Positions 52,301-60,103 of a stretch of DNA of 64,000 bases are shown here, piece by piece. The stretch's first letter is position 1, and each line of letters starts with the position of its first letter. Below the pieces are notes generated by a model. That model saw only the letters and a list, made by a program, of their open reading frames with translations, was not told the DNA's origin and searched no databases. Source of the DNA: Streptomyces sp. CB02009 (GTDB lineage Bacteria; Actinomycetota; Actinomycetes; Streptomycetales; Streptomycetaceae). The position numbers were made by a program, and so were the translations under genes. The stretch is taken from NCBI RefSeq assembly GCF_001905825.1, contig NZ_LIVV01000006.1, forward strand, positions 248,001 through 312,000, written 5' to 3'.

Positions 52301-53904
52301 CGCTCGGCCTCGGCGCGGGTCCGCTCCAGGGTCTCCTCGGCCTGGGTCCGGAGCGTCTGGGCGCGCTCCATGGCCTCGGACTTGACCCGCTCGCTCTCGG
52401 CGCCGGCCTTGGCCCGCATCTCGTCGGAGTCGGTCCGGGCCTTGGTGAGGAGCTCCTCGGCGCTGCTGGCCGCCTCCTCGATCTGCTGGACGGCCTCGCG
52501 GCGGGCCTCGCCGCGGATCCGCTCGCCCTCCGCGATGGCCTCGGCGCGCAGCTGCTCGGCCTCGCCGCGCAGCCGGCGGGCCTCCTCCTGCAGCTCGACG
52601 GTCTTGGCGCGGTACTCCTTCGTGTCGTCCTTCGCCGAACCGAGGAGTTCGTCCGCCTGCTCCTCGGCCTGGGAGCGCAGCCGGTCGATCTCCGCCTCGG
52701 TCTCGCGGCGGATCCGCTCGGCCTCCTCGGAGGCCTTGCGGGTGGTCTCCCTGGCGTCCTCTGACGCCTTAGTGAGGATCTCCTCGGCGTTGCGCGCGGC
52801 CTTGGCGAGCGCGGCGGCGGAGTCCTCCGCGGCGACCGTACGGGCCTTCTCGGAGGCCTCGGTGACGAGCTTCTCCGCCTCGGCGGTCGCCTCGCGCAGC
52901 TTCTCCGCGGCCTCGGCCTTGAGCGCCTCGGCGTCCTTGGTGGCCTCGCCGACCAGCCGGGCGATCTCGGTCTTCGCGGTGCGGGTGCGCTGCTCGTTGA
53001 CCGACTCGGCGGTGGCGAGCTGCTTGGCGGCGGTCTCCTTGGCCTCGTTGAGGGCCTTCTCGGCCTCCGCGCGCGCGACGCGCAGCCTCTCCTCGGCCTC
53101 CTGCATGCGCTGCTCGGCGGCGCGGGAGAGCTCGGTGGCCTGACGGCGGGCCTGGTCGGTCTCGGCGGTGGTGGTGGAGCGGAGCTGCTCGGCGTGGCTG
53201 GTGGCCTCCTGCGCCTGGCTGGAGGCGGCCCCGAGGAGCCGCTCGGCGTCCTTGCGGGCGCGCAGCAGAATCGCTTCGGCCTCGGCACGGGCGGCCTCGG
53301 CCTCGGAGCCGACGCGCCGGCTGGTCTCCTCGGCGAGCCGGGTGGCCTCGGCGCGGGCGGTGGCGAGCGCCTGCTCGGCCTCCGCGCGGGACTCCTCCAT
53401 GAGCCGGCGGGCCTGGGACTCGGTGCGGGCGCGGAGCTGCTCGGCCCAGGCGACGTTCTCGTTGACGTGCGCCTCGACGGTCTGCCGGCGCTCGCTGAGC
53501 TCCTGGTCGAGCTGCTGGCGGCGCTGGACCGCCTCGTTGTGCAGTTCGGCCTGGAGCCGGGACTGGTGCTCCGCGTGCTCCTGGAGGATGCGCTGCGTCT
53601 GCGCGCGGGCGTCGCGGAGCTCGCGCTCGGCGTCCTGGCGGAGCTGTTCGGCCTGCGCCTGCGCGTTCCGCAGCAGCTGCTCGGCCTGGTATCCGATGTC
53701 CGCGCTGTCGTAGGCGGGCCGGGACGCGATGGTGCGCCGCGCCTCGTGGAGCTTGGCGCGCAAGACCTCGACCTGGTATCCGAGATCCTCGGCGTGCTGA
53801 ACGGCCTTCTCGCGCTCGGTCTTCAGCCGGTCCATCTCGGCTTCGAACCGGGCGAGATGGTCGTCTTCAGCTCGGTGGCTCTCCTGGCGTTCGTAGCCCC
53901 GCAC
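49381..53904 (-). CDS. scy: Scy, polarity-scaffold coiled-coil protein
   Basis: 1507 residues from the GTG at 53904 (MRGYERQESHRAEDDHLARF); an ATG at 53916 would add four. Scy organises the tip polarisome, recruiting DivIVA and FilP and setting new branch sites. The N-terminal ~60 residues resemble a DivIVA-type domain (EREKAVQHAEDLGYQVEVLRAKL); residues ~60-1465 are one immense Ala/Glu/Arg coiled coil built of hendecads and heptads; the tail (SFETPSAGAKSAGAVGAKAG) is disordered. Residues about 947-1160 hold 2.4 near-identical copies of a 91-residue unit. From memory S. coelicolor Scy has 1326 residues, about 181 fewer, close to two units (182). Confidence 0.93.
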   Translation of the reverse strand: MRGYERQESHRAEDDHLARFEAEMDRLKTEREKAVQHAEDLGYQVEVLRAKLHEARRTIASRPAYDSADIGYQAEQLLRNAQAQAEQLRQDAERELRDARAQTQRILQEHAEHQSRLQAELHNEAVQRRQQLDQELSERRQTVEAHVNENVAWAEQLRARTESQARRLMEESRAEAEQALATARAEATRLAEETSRRVGSEAEAARAEAEAILLRARKDAERLLGAASSQAQEATSHAEQLRSTTTAETDQARRQATELSRAAEQRMQEAEERLRVARAEAEKALNEAKETAAKQLATAESVNEQRTRTAKTEIARLVGEATKDAEALKAEAAEKLREATAEAEKLVTEASEKARTVAAEDSAAALAKAARNAEEILTKASEDARETTRKASEEAERIRRETEAEIDRLRSQAEEQADELLGSAKDDTKEYRAKTVELQEEARRLRGEAEQLRAEAIAEGERIRGEARREAVQQIEEAASSAEELLTKARTDSDEMRAKAGAESERVKSEAMERAQTLRTQAEETLERTRAEAERLRAEAEEQAEAVKAAAEEAAAGLRADAERAAEARRAEAAAELTRLHTDAEAKVAAAGEELTDARAEGELIRREAAEETERLRTEAAERIRTLREQAEQEAERLRAEAASDASTTRTEAEGAAGRLRKEAAEEAERLRSEAQETADRVRAEAAAAAERVATEAAEALAAAQEEAVRRRREAEETLESARSEAGREREHARAQSEELLAAARKRVEDAQVEAQRLVEEADARATETVAAASRAAQEVRDSVAGLREQAEEEVTGLRSAAEHAAERTRSEAQEEADRVRADAFEERERASEDAARTRTRAQEETDAAKALAERTVSDAIAESEKLRADTAEYAQRVRTEVSDSLAASEQDAARTRADARDDANRIRSEAAERAEAVVGEARTEADRIAAEAEQALDEARQAADKRRGDAAEQADALLAEATSEAERLTRETAAEAERLTAEAVELMETTEQDARRLRTEAEQVKADAEAHAEALRAAAVADGEQVLDEARKAADKRRSDAAEQADALLAEATSEAERLTRETAAEAERLTAEAVELMETTEQDARRLRTEAEQVKIDGEAHAQALRNAALADGEQVLDEARKAADKRRSDAAEQADALLAEATSEAERLTRETAAEAERLVAEATAEAERLTREAGELADAVTAEAQAEAEATVGSAQQDAERIRTESERLKAAAEAAAEQMRSEARAEADRTLDEAREAGARKRSDAAEQADQLIGKAQEEALRATTEAEAQADLMVGAARKEAERIVAEATVEGNSLVEKARTDADELLVGARGDATAIRERAEELRGRIEGEIEELHERARRESAEQMKTAGERVDNLMKAATEQRAEADEKAKELVSEASSEASKVRIAAVRKAEALLKEAEQKKASLVAEAEGIKAEAERVLAEARSEAEQTIEEGQRELEVLVRRRKDINAEISRVQDVLEALESFETPSAGAKSAGAVGAKAGASAGSTRSSGKSQDG
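50429..51066 (-). repeat. Tandem 273-bp repeats inside scy
   Basis: Two complete units (51066-50794 and 50793-50521) plus a ~92-bp partial unit (50520-50429) repeat with an exact 273-bp period. The units are roughly nine-tenths identical at DNA level by eye, far more alike than the diffuse coiled-coil periodicity elsewhere in scy. The 91-codon unit equals 13 heptads or seven hendecads plus two heptads, so it preserves coiled-coil phase. Confidence 0.85.
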
Positions 53905-54089
53905 TGCGCGGTCCATCCTTCCCCGAGCTCTTCGAGCAGGGGAGACCCCAACCCTGGTCGCAACTCCGACGAGCCGCCCTCACGGCCGAGGACGGACCCC
54001 CGGGGAATCGTGGCAGATCGGACGACCCCGACATCCCGACTACGGTGCCGCACGGAGCGGCCCCGACCGGCCCCGGCCCGGAGTCGCCC

Positions 54090-54119
54090 ACTCTACCGGG
54101 CCAGGAATCCGGAGGTCAG
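54090..54119 (-). promoter_or_regulatory. Putative scy promoter
   Basis: On the minus strand CTGACC (54119-54114) and TAGAGT (54095-54090) are separated by 18 bp and match the -35/-10 pattern. The -35 overlaps the last codons of mce. The leader to the scy GTG would be about 180 nt. Confidence 0.45.
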
Positions 54120-54568
54120 TGCTCCGCTGAGGAGTGGTCAGCCGACGGCTCTGCCGAGGTGACCAGTTCCGTGAGGACGCCGTGGCAGTCCTTGGGGTGC
54201 AGGAAGGTGATCCGGGAGCCCATGGAGCCGATCCGCGGCTGGTCGTAGAGGACCCGGACGCCCTTGCCCCGGATGTCGTCGGCGTCGGCGTCGACGTCCG
54301 CCGTGCCGAAGGCGATGTGGTGCACGCCCTCGCCGTTCTTGGCGAGCCACTTGCCCACCGCGGAGTCCTCCCGGGTCGGCTCCAGGAGCTGGAGGTACGA
54401 GGCTCCGCCGTCCGAGGTCTCATTGATCTTGAGCATGGCCTCGCGGACGCCCTGCTCCTCGTTGACCTCGGAGTGGAAGACCTCGAAACCGTACGTGGCA
54501 CGGTAGAACTCGACAGTCTTGTCCAGGTCGAAACAGGCGATCCCGATGTGGTCGATTCGCGTCAGCAT
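54116..54568 (-). CDS. mce: Methylmalonyl-CoA epimerase
   Basis: 150 residues. It interconverts (2S)- and (2R)-methylmalonyl-CoA. A vicinal-oxygen-chelate fold of two beta-alpha-beta modules: RIDHIGIACFDLDKTVEFY with metal His, YLQLLEP (Glu/Gln region), GVHHIAFGTADVDA with the second metal His, and ITFLHPKDCHGVLTELV with the C-terminal Glu. Divergent from the thiolase gene by 137 bp; MeaB lies two genes on, consistent with propionate/methylmalonate metabolism. Confidence 0.95.
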   Translation of the reverse strand: MLTRIDHIGIACFDLDKTVEFYRATYGFEVFHSEVNEEQGVREAMLKINETSDGGASYLQLLEPTREDSAVGKWLAKNGEGVHHIAFGTADVDADADDIRGKGVRVLYDQPRIGSMGSRITFLHPKDCHGVLTELVTSAEPSADHSSAEH

Positions 54569-54705
54569 GCCTCCAGTGCAACGCCGTGAGGATGGTTACG
54601 CAACGTGCGCGCCGTCACACCGACCGGCCGGTGACCCGGCGGTCCGCCGCTCAGTACATTGGCGGTAAACCCTCGTTCACTTCTCATCCCTAGGGGCCGT
54701 GCCTC

Positions 54706-55908
54706 ATGTCTGGAACGACCGGTACCACCTCAGTGATCGTCGCGGGCGCCCGCACGCCCATGGGTCGCCTGCTCGGCTCGCTCAAGTCCTTCTCGGGCGC
54801 CGAGCTCGGCGGCTTCGCCATCAAGGCCGCGCTCGACCGGGCCGGCATCGGCGGCGACCAGGTCCAGTACGTGATCATGGGCCAGGTGCTCCAGGCGGGC
54901 GCCGGCCAGATCCCCGCCCGCCAGGCCGCGGTCAAGGCCGGCATCCCGATGAACGTCCCCGCGCTCACCATCAACAAGGTGTGCCTGTCGGGCCTCGACG
55001 CCATCGCGCTCGCCGACCAGCTGATCCGCGCCGGTGAGTTCGACGTGGTCGTCGCCGGCGGCCAGGAGTCGATGACCAACGCGCCGCACCTGCTGCCGAA
55101 GTCCCGCGAGGGCTTCAAGTACGGCGCCATCGAGATGCTCGACGCCATGGCGTACGACGGTCTGACCGACGCCTTCGAGAACATCGCCATGGGCGAGTCC
55201 ACCGAGAAGCACAACAGCCGTCTGGGCATCCGGCGTCCCGAGCAGGACGAGATCGCCGCGCTCTCGCACCAGCGCGCCGCGGCCGCCCAGAAGAACGGCA
55301 TCTTCGAGGCCGAGATCACCCCGGTCGAGATCCCGCAGCGCAAGGGCGAGCCGGTCGTCTTCTCCCAGGACGAGGGCATCCGCGCGGAGACCACCGCCGA
55401 GTCCCTCGGCAAGCTCCGCCCGGCCTTCGCCAAGGACGGCACCATCACCGCCGGCACCTCCTCGCAGATCTCCGACGGCGCCGCCGCCGTCGTCGTGATG
55501 AGCAAGGCCAAGGCCGAGGAGCTGGGCCTGGAGTGGATCGCCGAGATCGGCGCCCACGGCAACGTGGCGGGCCCGGACAACTCGCTCCAGTCGCAGCCGT
55601 CCAACGCCATCCTGCACGCGCTGAAGAAGGAGGGCCTGACCGTCGGCGACCTCGACCTGATCGAGATCAACGAGGCCTTCGCCGCGGTGGCCGTCCAGTC
55701 AATGAAGGACCTCGGCGTTACCCCCGAGAAGGTGAACGTCAACGGCGGCGCCATCGCCCTCGGCCACCCGATCGGCATGTCCGGCGCCCGCGTGGTGCTG
55801 CACCTGGCCCTGGAGCTCAAGCGGCGCGGCGGCGGCATCGGCGCGGCCGCCCTGTGCGGCGGTGGCGGTCAGGGCGACGCGCTGATCGTCCGCGTCGCCG
55901 GCAAGTAA
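54706..55908 (+). CDS. Acetyl-CoA C-acetyltransferase (thiolase)
   Basis: 400 residues. It condenses two acetyl-CoA to acetoacetyl-CoA or the reverse. Seen: nucleophilic Cys in LTINKVCLSGLDAI (about 91), GGQESMTNAPHLL, INEAFAAVAVQSMKDLG, catalytic His in GGAIALGHPIGMSGARVVL, and second Cys in ALCGGGGQGDALI. ATG at 54706. It is followed 35 bp later by meaB, so they are likely one operon. Confidence 0.95.
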   Translation: MSGTTGTTSVIVAGARTPMGRLLGSLKSFSGAELGGFAIKAALDRAGIGGDQVQYVIMGQVLQAGAGQIPARQAAVKAGIPMNVPALTINKVCLSGLDAIALADQLIRAGEFDVVVAGGQESMTNAPHLLPKSREGFKYGAIEMLDAMAYDGLTDAFENIAMGESTEKHNSRLGIRRPEQDEIAALSHQRAAAAQKNGIFEAEITPVEIPQRKGEPVVFSQDEGIRAETTAESLGKLRPAFAKDGTITAGTSSQISDGAAAVVVMSKAKAEELGLEWIAEIGAHGNVAGPDNSLQSQPSNAILHALKKEGLTVGDLDLIEINEAFAAVAVQSMKDLGVTPEKVNVNGGAIALGHPIGMSGARVVLHLALELKRRGGGIGAAALCGGGGQGDALIVRVAGK

Positions 55909-55943
55909 GTCACCTCGGCACGGTCAGGCAAGGAGCTCAGCGC

Positions 55944-56900
55944 ATGGTGGACGTCCCCGCTCTGGTCGCCCAGGCACGGGAGGGCCGGCCGCGGGCCGTG
56001 GCCCGGCTGATCTCGCTCGTGGAGGGGGCGTCCCCGCAGCTGCGCGAGGTCATGGCGGCGCTCGCGCCGCTCGCCGGCGGCGCGTACGTGGTGGGCCTGA
56101 CCGGTTCGCCCGGCGTCGGCAAGTCCACGTCGACGTCCGCGCTGGTCTCCGCCTACCGGCGGGCGGGCAAGCGGGTCGGCGTCCTGGCCGTCGACCCGTC
56201 GTCGCCGTTCAGCGGCGGGGCGCTCCTCGGCGACCGGGTGCGGATGTCGGACCACGCCTCGGATCCGGGCGTCTACATCCGCTCCATGGCGACCCGCGGT
56301 CACCTGGGCGGTCTCGCCTGGTCCGCCCCGCAGGCCGTCCGCGTCCTGGACGCGGCCGGCTGCGAGGTGATCCTCGTGGAGACCGTGGGCGTCGGGCAGT
56401 CGGAGGTCGAGATCGCCTCCCAGGCCGACACCTCGGTCGTCCTGCTCGCGCCGGGCATGGGCGACGGGATCCAGGCCGCGAAGGCGGGCATCCTGGAGAT
56501 CGGCGACGTGTACGTGGTGAACAAGGCCGACCGGGACGGCGCGGACGCCACCGCCCGCGAGCTCAACCACATGCTGGGCCTGGGCGAGGCGCGCGGTCCC
56601 GGCGACTGGCGGCCGCCGATCGTCAAGACGGTCGCGGCGCGCGGCGAGGGCGTCGACGAGGTCGTGGAGGCGCTGGAGAAGCACCGCGCCTGGATGGAGG
56701 AGCGCGGGGTCCTGGCGGAGCGCCGCCGGGCCCGTGCGGCGCGCGAGGTCGAGACCATCGCGGTCACGGCCCTGCGGGAGCGGATCGGCGATCTGCACGG
56801 CGACCGGCGCCTGGACGCGCTCGCGGAGCGGATCGTGGCGGGCGACCTCGATCCGTACGCGGCCTCGGACGAGCTGGTCGCGAGCCTGACGGGCAATTGA
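55944..56900 (+). CDS. meaB: MeaB, methylmalonyl-CoA mutase-associated GTPase
   Basis: 318 residues from the ATG at 55944 (AAGGAG upstream); the open frame before it overlaps the thiolase gene and is not coding. A G3E-family GTPase that gates adenosylcobalamin loading and protects the mutase. Seen: P-loop GLTGSPGVGKSTSTSAL (about 51-63), VLAVDPSSPFSGGALLGDRVRM, VGVGQSEVEIA (G3/switch), VVNKAD (NKxD guanine motif) and a C-terminal dimerisation arm. Mutase genes are not in the window. Confidence 0.96.
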   Translation: MVDVPALVAQAREGRPRAVARLISLVEGASPQLREVMAALAPLAGGAYVVGLTGSPGVGKSTSTSALVSAYRRAGKRVGVLAVDPSSPFSGGALLGDRVRMSDHASDPGVYIRSMATRGHLGGLAWSAPQAVRVLDAAGCEVILVETVGVGQSEVEIASQADTSVVLLAPGMGDGIQAAKAGILEIGDVYVVNKADRDGADATARELNHMLGLGEARGPGDWRPPIVKTVAARGEGVDEVVEALEKHRAWMEERGVLAERRRARAAREVETIAVTALRERIGDLHGDRRLDALAERIVAGDLDPYAASDELVASLTGN

Positions 56901-56950
56901 GCGGCGCGCGGGCGACGGAGCGGCGCGCGCTGCTCCACGGGTACGAACCA

Positions 56951-56979
56951 GGGCCTCACCGGGACGACCGGTGGGGCCC
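56951..56979. terminator. Shared terminator of meaB and marR-type gene
   Basis: GGGCCTCACCGG and CCGGTGGGGCCC pair over 12 bp (one T-G wobble), loop GACGA, between the two converging stops. Confidence 0.7.
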
Positions 56980-57011
56980 TACTTCGTCAGGTCCGCCCGG
57001 CGGCGCCGCCG

Positions 57012-57488
57012 CTACGGCTTGCCGCGCCGGCCGCGCAGCTGGTCCGCGACCGGCTTCAGGGACTCGCGCAGGTCGCCGAGGGCGTCCGTGCCGATCTGGT
57101 CGATGAAGTGCTTGCGCACCGACTCGACGTGGTGCGGGGCGACCTTGTGCATGGTCTCCATGCCCGCGTCGGTCAGCACGGCGTACAGTCCGCGGCGGTC
57201 GGACTCGCAGTTCTCGCGCCGGACGAGTCCGGCGTTCTCCATGCGGGTGATCTGGTGCGAGAGCCGGCTCTTCGACTGGAGCGTGGCCGCGGCCAGATCG
57301 CTCATGCGCAGCCGCCGTTCGGCCGACTCCGAGAGGTTCACGAGGATCTCGTAGTCGTTCATCGTCAGTCCGAAGGGCTGGAGGTCCCGCTCCAGCTGGT
57401 ACGTCAGCATCCTCTGGACGTCCAGGAATGTGCGCCACGCACACTGCTCGGCGTCGGTGAGCCACGGGGTGGCGGTCTCGGTCTCCAT
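57012..57488 (-). CDS. MarR-family transcriptional regulator
   Basis: 158 residues. Winged helix-turn-helix with LERDLQPFGLTMNDYEILVNLSE, recognition region RMSDLAAATLQSKSRLSHQITRMENAGLV and wing RRENCESDRRGLYAVLTDAG. A Cys lies in the wing (ENCESDRRG), so redox sensing is conceivable but unproven. The last gene in a minus-strand row after three AIM24 genes, separated from them by 83 bp containing a palindrome that is a likely self-operator. Confidence 0.9.
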   Translation of the reverse strand: METETATPWLTDAEQCAWRTFLDVQRMLTYQLERDLQPFGLTMNDYEILVNLSESAERRLRMSDLAAATLQSKSRLSHQITRMENAGLVRRENCESDRRGLYAVLTDAGMETMHKVAPHHVESVRKHFIDQIGTDALGDLRESLKPVADQLRGRRGKP

Positions 57489-57506
57489 GTATGGATTCTA
57501 CCTAAG

Positions 57507-57519
57507 AAGTTGAATACTT
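57507..57519. promoter_or_regulatory. Candidate MarR operator
   Basis: AAGTTGAATACTT is a perfect inverted repeat of AAGT about a 5-bp centre, flanked by AT-rich sequence unusual here, 19 bp upstream of the MarR start. MarR regulators typically bind such sites beside their own promoter. Confidence 0.5.
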
Positions 57520-57571
57520 GACGAAGTCTGGGAGCGTGCGTTCGAAGACGTCACCCTCCGCAGACTACCGC

Positions 57572-58357
57572 TCACAGACCGAAGCGACGCTGGAGGTCGC
57601 CGAGCTGGCCGGGAAGTCGCGGTACCGAGCCTTGCACAGACTGGCCGGAACCGGGCGATCCATGGCCCCCCGGCACCCCCGCCTGGGCCGGCGGTCCGCC
57701 GATCGCGCGGTCCGCCATCAGGATCTCCGTCGACTGCAGCAGGACCGTGCCCGCGCCCACGAACTCGAACTGGTGCTCCTCGCCCGAGGTGCCGCCGATG
57801 CCCGTCAGCGCGCGGACGCCGCCCATCACGCCCGTCATGTAGCCGTGGTCGTAGTGGTGGCACGGCGAGGGGCAGTCCGCCCAGCCCACCAGGGCCTGCG
57901 GGTCCACCCGCATCGGCGGCTCCATGAAGACCACCGGGCCGTTCGACGCGGCCACGAACTTCCCCGTGCCGATCAGCGTCACGAAGCCCGGCACGATCGA
58001 CTGCTTCAGGGCCAGCGTCGGCTGGTAGGCGAGCAGGTTTCCGGAACGGATCGTCAGATTGCCCTCGTCGAGGTCGAACGAGTTCACGTCGAAGGCCCGG
58101 TCCGCCAGCAGCATCTTCCCGCTGCCCTCGGCCACCACCCAGTCGCTCGCGTGCAGCGGCGAGTGGAAGGACGTCCGGACCAGGCGGTCCAGCCGGCCGT
58201 GCCCGATGCCGTTGAACTCGATCCGCCCGTAGTAGGCGATCATCTTGCCCTTCTGCAGGAACCACTGGGAGCCCTTGAGCTCCACGCAGAAGGTGTACGG
58301 GTTCACGTTGTCGTCCGACGGCAGGGTCGTCGGGTCGTGGATCACGGGACCGGTCAC
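57572..58357 (-). CDS. AIM24-family protein, third of the row
   Basis: 261 residues; the GTG at 58357 overlaps the previous stop by 4 nt (GTGA). AIM24/DUF124 beta-sheet fold: NPYTFCVELKGSQWFLQKGKMIAYYGRIEF, then GSGKMLLADRAFDVNSFDLDEGNLTIRSGNLLAY, then GTGKFVAASNGPVVFMEPPMRVDPQALVGW. It has a Cys/His-rich loop (ADCPSPCHHYDHGYM) missing from the other two, and the last ~30 residues are Gly/Pro/Gln-rich. Function unknown; the yeast relative is mitochondrial. Confidence 0.86.
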   Translation of the reverse strand: MTGPVIHDPTTLPSDDNVNPYTFCVELKGSQWFLQKGKMIAYYGRIEFNGIGHGRLDRLVRTSFHSPLHASDWVVAEGSGKMLLADRAFDVNSFDLDEGNLTIRSGNLLAYQPTLALKQSIVPGFVTLIGTGKFVAASNGPVVFMEPPMRVDPQALVGWADCPSPCHHYDHGYMTGVMGGVRALTGIGGTSGEEHQFEFVGAGTVLLQSTEILMADRAIGGPPAQAGVPGGHGSPGSGQSVQGSVPRLPGQLGDLQRRFGL

Positions 58358-59004
58358 AGCTTCTCCTCCGAGGCCTGCACGTACACCGCGCCGCTGCCGC
58401 TCAGCTCCAGCTGGAACGCCTCGCCCGAGCCGCGCCCCACCATGTCGCGCCAGCCCAGCGCGGTGGAGAGCTTGTTCCGTACGTCGCCGTGGTGGGCCAC
58501 GTACGCCTGCGGGTCCACGTGGACCGGGCGCCCCGGGGTGATCGGCAGCTCGATGACGCCGCCGTGCGCCATGACGGCCACCGCGCCGTGGCCCTTCAGG
58601 GTGGTGGTGAAGAGGCCCTGGCCGGTCACCTGGCCGCGGACCATGCCCATGACGCCGCCCTGCGAGCCCATGAACATGGTGCCCTGCTCCAGGGTGCCGT
58701 CGAAGGCGAGGAGGCGGTCGGCCTCCACGTACAGGGTGTCGCCGGTCAGCCCGATCACCTGGATGTGGTGACCGCCGTGCCCGAACATCACGGTGCCGCT
58801 GCCCTCGACGGTCATCAGCGGCGTCGCCTCGCCGGCCACCCGGCGGCCGATCATCGACATCACGCCGCCCTGGCCGCCCGCCGTGTTCGGCGTGAAAGTG
58901 ACGTCGCCGCGGTACGCGAGCATGGCGCCGCGCTGGCTGAACATGCGCTGCCCCGGGATGACGGTCGCCTCGACCATCTTCGAGTTGATCTCGCGGAACG
59001 GCAC
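58354..59004 (-). CDS. AIM24-family protein, second of the row
   Basis: 216 residues; the GTG at 59004 shares one base with the stop of the gene before (TAGTG). The repeating beta pattern is GQRMFSQRGAMLAYRGDVTF, GSGTVMFGHGGHHIQVIGL, GDTLYVEADRLLAFDGTL, GHGAVAVMAHGGVIEL and VHVDPQAYVAHHG. No membrane segment or signal peptide. It differs from the third protein in lacking the Cys/His loop. Confidence 0.86.
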   Translation of the reverse strand: MPFREINSKMVEATVIPGQRMFSQRGAMLAYRGDVTFTPNTAGGQGGVMSMIGRRVAGEATPLMTVEGSGTVMFGHGGHHIQVIGLTGDTLYVEADRLLAFDGTLEQGTMFMGSQGGVMGMVRGQVTGQGLFTTTLKGHGAVAVMAHGGVIELPITPGRPVHVDPQAYVAHHGDVRNKLSTALGWRDMVGRGSGEAFQLELSGSGAVYVQASEEKL

Positions 59005-59642
59005 TAGACGTCTCCCCCGATCGTGTTCCGCTCGCTCGGCTGGACGTACACGAGGCCGTCCCCCTCGAAGCGGATCTGGAAGGCCTCGCCGCCGCCCTCG
59101 CCCATGAGGGTGCGGAAGGTCACACCCGACTGGAAGTGCTGCTGGAGGTTTCCCTGGTGCGCGATGTACGCGCCGGGGTCGACCTGGAGCGGGTACTGCG
59201 GGGTCACCCGCAGCACCACCGCCGGGCCGTCGGACATGATCGCGGCCTGGCCGGTGCCCTCCACGGTGGTGGTGAAGAGGCCGTTGCCGGTGGCCCCGCC
59301 GCGCAGGCCCGTGAACGTGGTGCCGGTGCGCAGCCCCGCGTCGGTGCAGAGCAGATTGCTCGCCTCGACCCAGAGCTTGTCGCCGTGGAGCGAGACGAGG
59401 TTGATCTCGGAGGCCCGGTCGGCGAACCAGCAGGTCCCCTGGCCGCGTACCTCCATCACCTCCATCTGCTCACCCGTGAGCCGGCGGGTGACCATGCCGC
59501 GCAGGCCCTCCCCACCACCGCTCATCTTCTTGAACGCCATCTGGCCGTCGTAGGCGACCATCGAGCCGTTCTTCGCCTTGACGGCGTCGCCGGTCATGGA
59601 CACGGCGAGCACCTTGCTGCCCTGGAGTCGGAACGTTGCCAC
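59004..59642 (-). CDS. AIM24-family protein, first of the row
   Basis: 212 residues from the GTG at 59642 (MATFRLQGSKVLAVSMTGDAV); the frame is open to 59723 but not family-like. Pattern as in the next gene: KNGSMVAYDGQMAFKK, GQGTCWFADRASEINLVSL, GDKLWVEASNLLCTDAGL, GTGQAAIMSDGPAVVLRV and LQVDPGAYIAHQGNLQQ. The three proteins probably arose by duplication and are made together. Divergent from the DUF3817 gene, 107 bp apart. Confidence 0.86.
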   Translation of the reverse strand: MATFRLQGSKVLAVSMTGDAVKAKNGSMVAYDGQMAFKKMSGGGEGLRGMVTRRLTGEQMEVMEVRGQGTCWFADRASEINLVSLHGDKLWVEASNLLCTDAGLRTGTTFTGLRGGATGNGLFTTTVEGTGQAAIMSDGPAVVLRVTPQYPLQVDPGAYIAHQGNLQQHFQSGVTFRTLMGEGGGEAFQIRFEGDGLVYVQPSERNTIGGDV

Positions 59643-59749
59643 CCGCTGAAGGTACTGGGGACCCGGATAAAGAGACAGCAAAGTCGGCGTGCACAATGGA
59701 CGGGCCCTTGTGCATCCGTTCACAAGATCGAACGAAGGTGACCCCCTCC

Positions 59750-60103
59750 GTGGACATCAAGACCGCTTCCTCCCTCCACCGGCTCCGGCTCGTCTCCGCG
59801 CCGGAGGCCGTCTCGTTCCTGCTCCTGCTGGTCTGCTCGGTGCTCAAGCGGACGACGGACTTCAACGCGGTGCCGGTCATGGGCGCGATCCACGGCGTGC
59901 TGTTCATCCTCTACGTGCTCTTCTGGCTGGACGCCTGGAACCGGACCAAGTGGAGCTTCGGGACGGCCGCCCTCTACTTCGCGCTCTCCGTGCTCCCCTT
60001 CGGCGGCTTCTACGCCGAGCGCAGGCTCAAGGGCGAGGCCGAGGACGCGGTCGTCGCCTCCCGCGCCCGCGCCGCGGCCGCCGAAGGCGCGGTGAAGGCG
60101 TGA
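59750..60103 (+). CDS. DUF3817 membrane protein
   Basis: 117 residues from the GTG at 59750. Three membrane helices: LVSAPEAVSFLLLLVCSVLKR, VMGAIHGVLFILYVLFWLDAW and FGTAALYFALSVLPFGGFYAERRL; the conserved FGGFYAER near the end and GAIHG mark the DUF3817 family, which occurs alone or next to transporters. The stop overlaps the next start (GTGA). Function unknown. Confidence 0.85.
   Translation: MDIKTASSLHRLRLVSAPEAVSFLLLLVCSVLKRTTDFNAVPVMGAIHGVLFILYVLFWLDAWNRTKWSFGTAALYFALSVLPFGGFYAERRLKGEAEDAVVASRARAAAAEGAVKA

Noticed and set aside
49879..52764. A ~960-codon open frame antisense to scy, rich in Leu, Gly and Arg
   Set aside because: Its repeats mirror the scy coiled-coil codons (GAG/GCC reversed). 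No start signal and no plausible fold.
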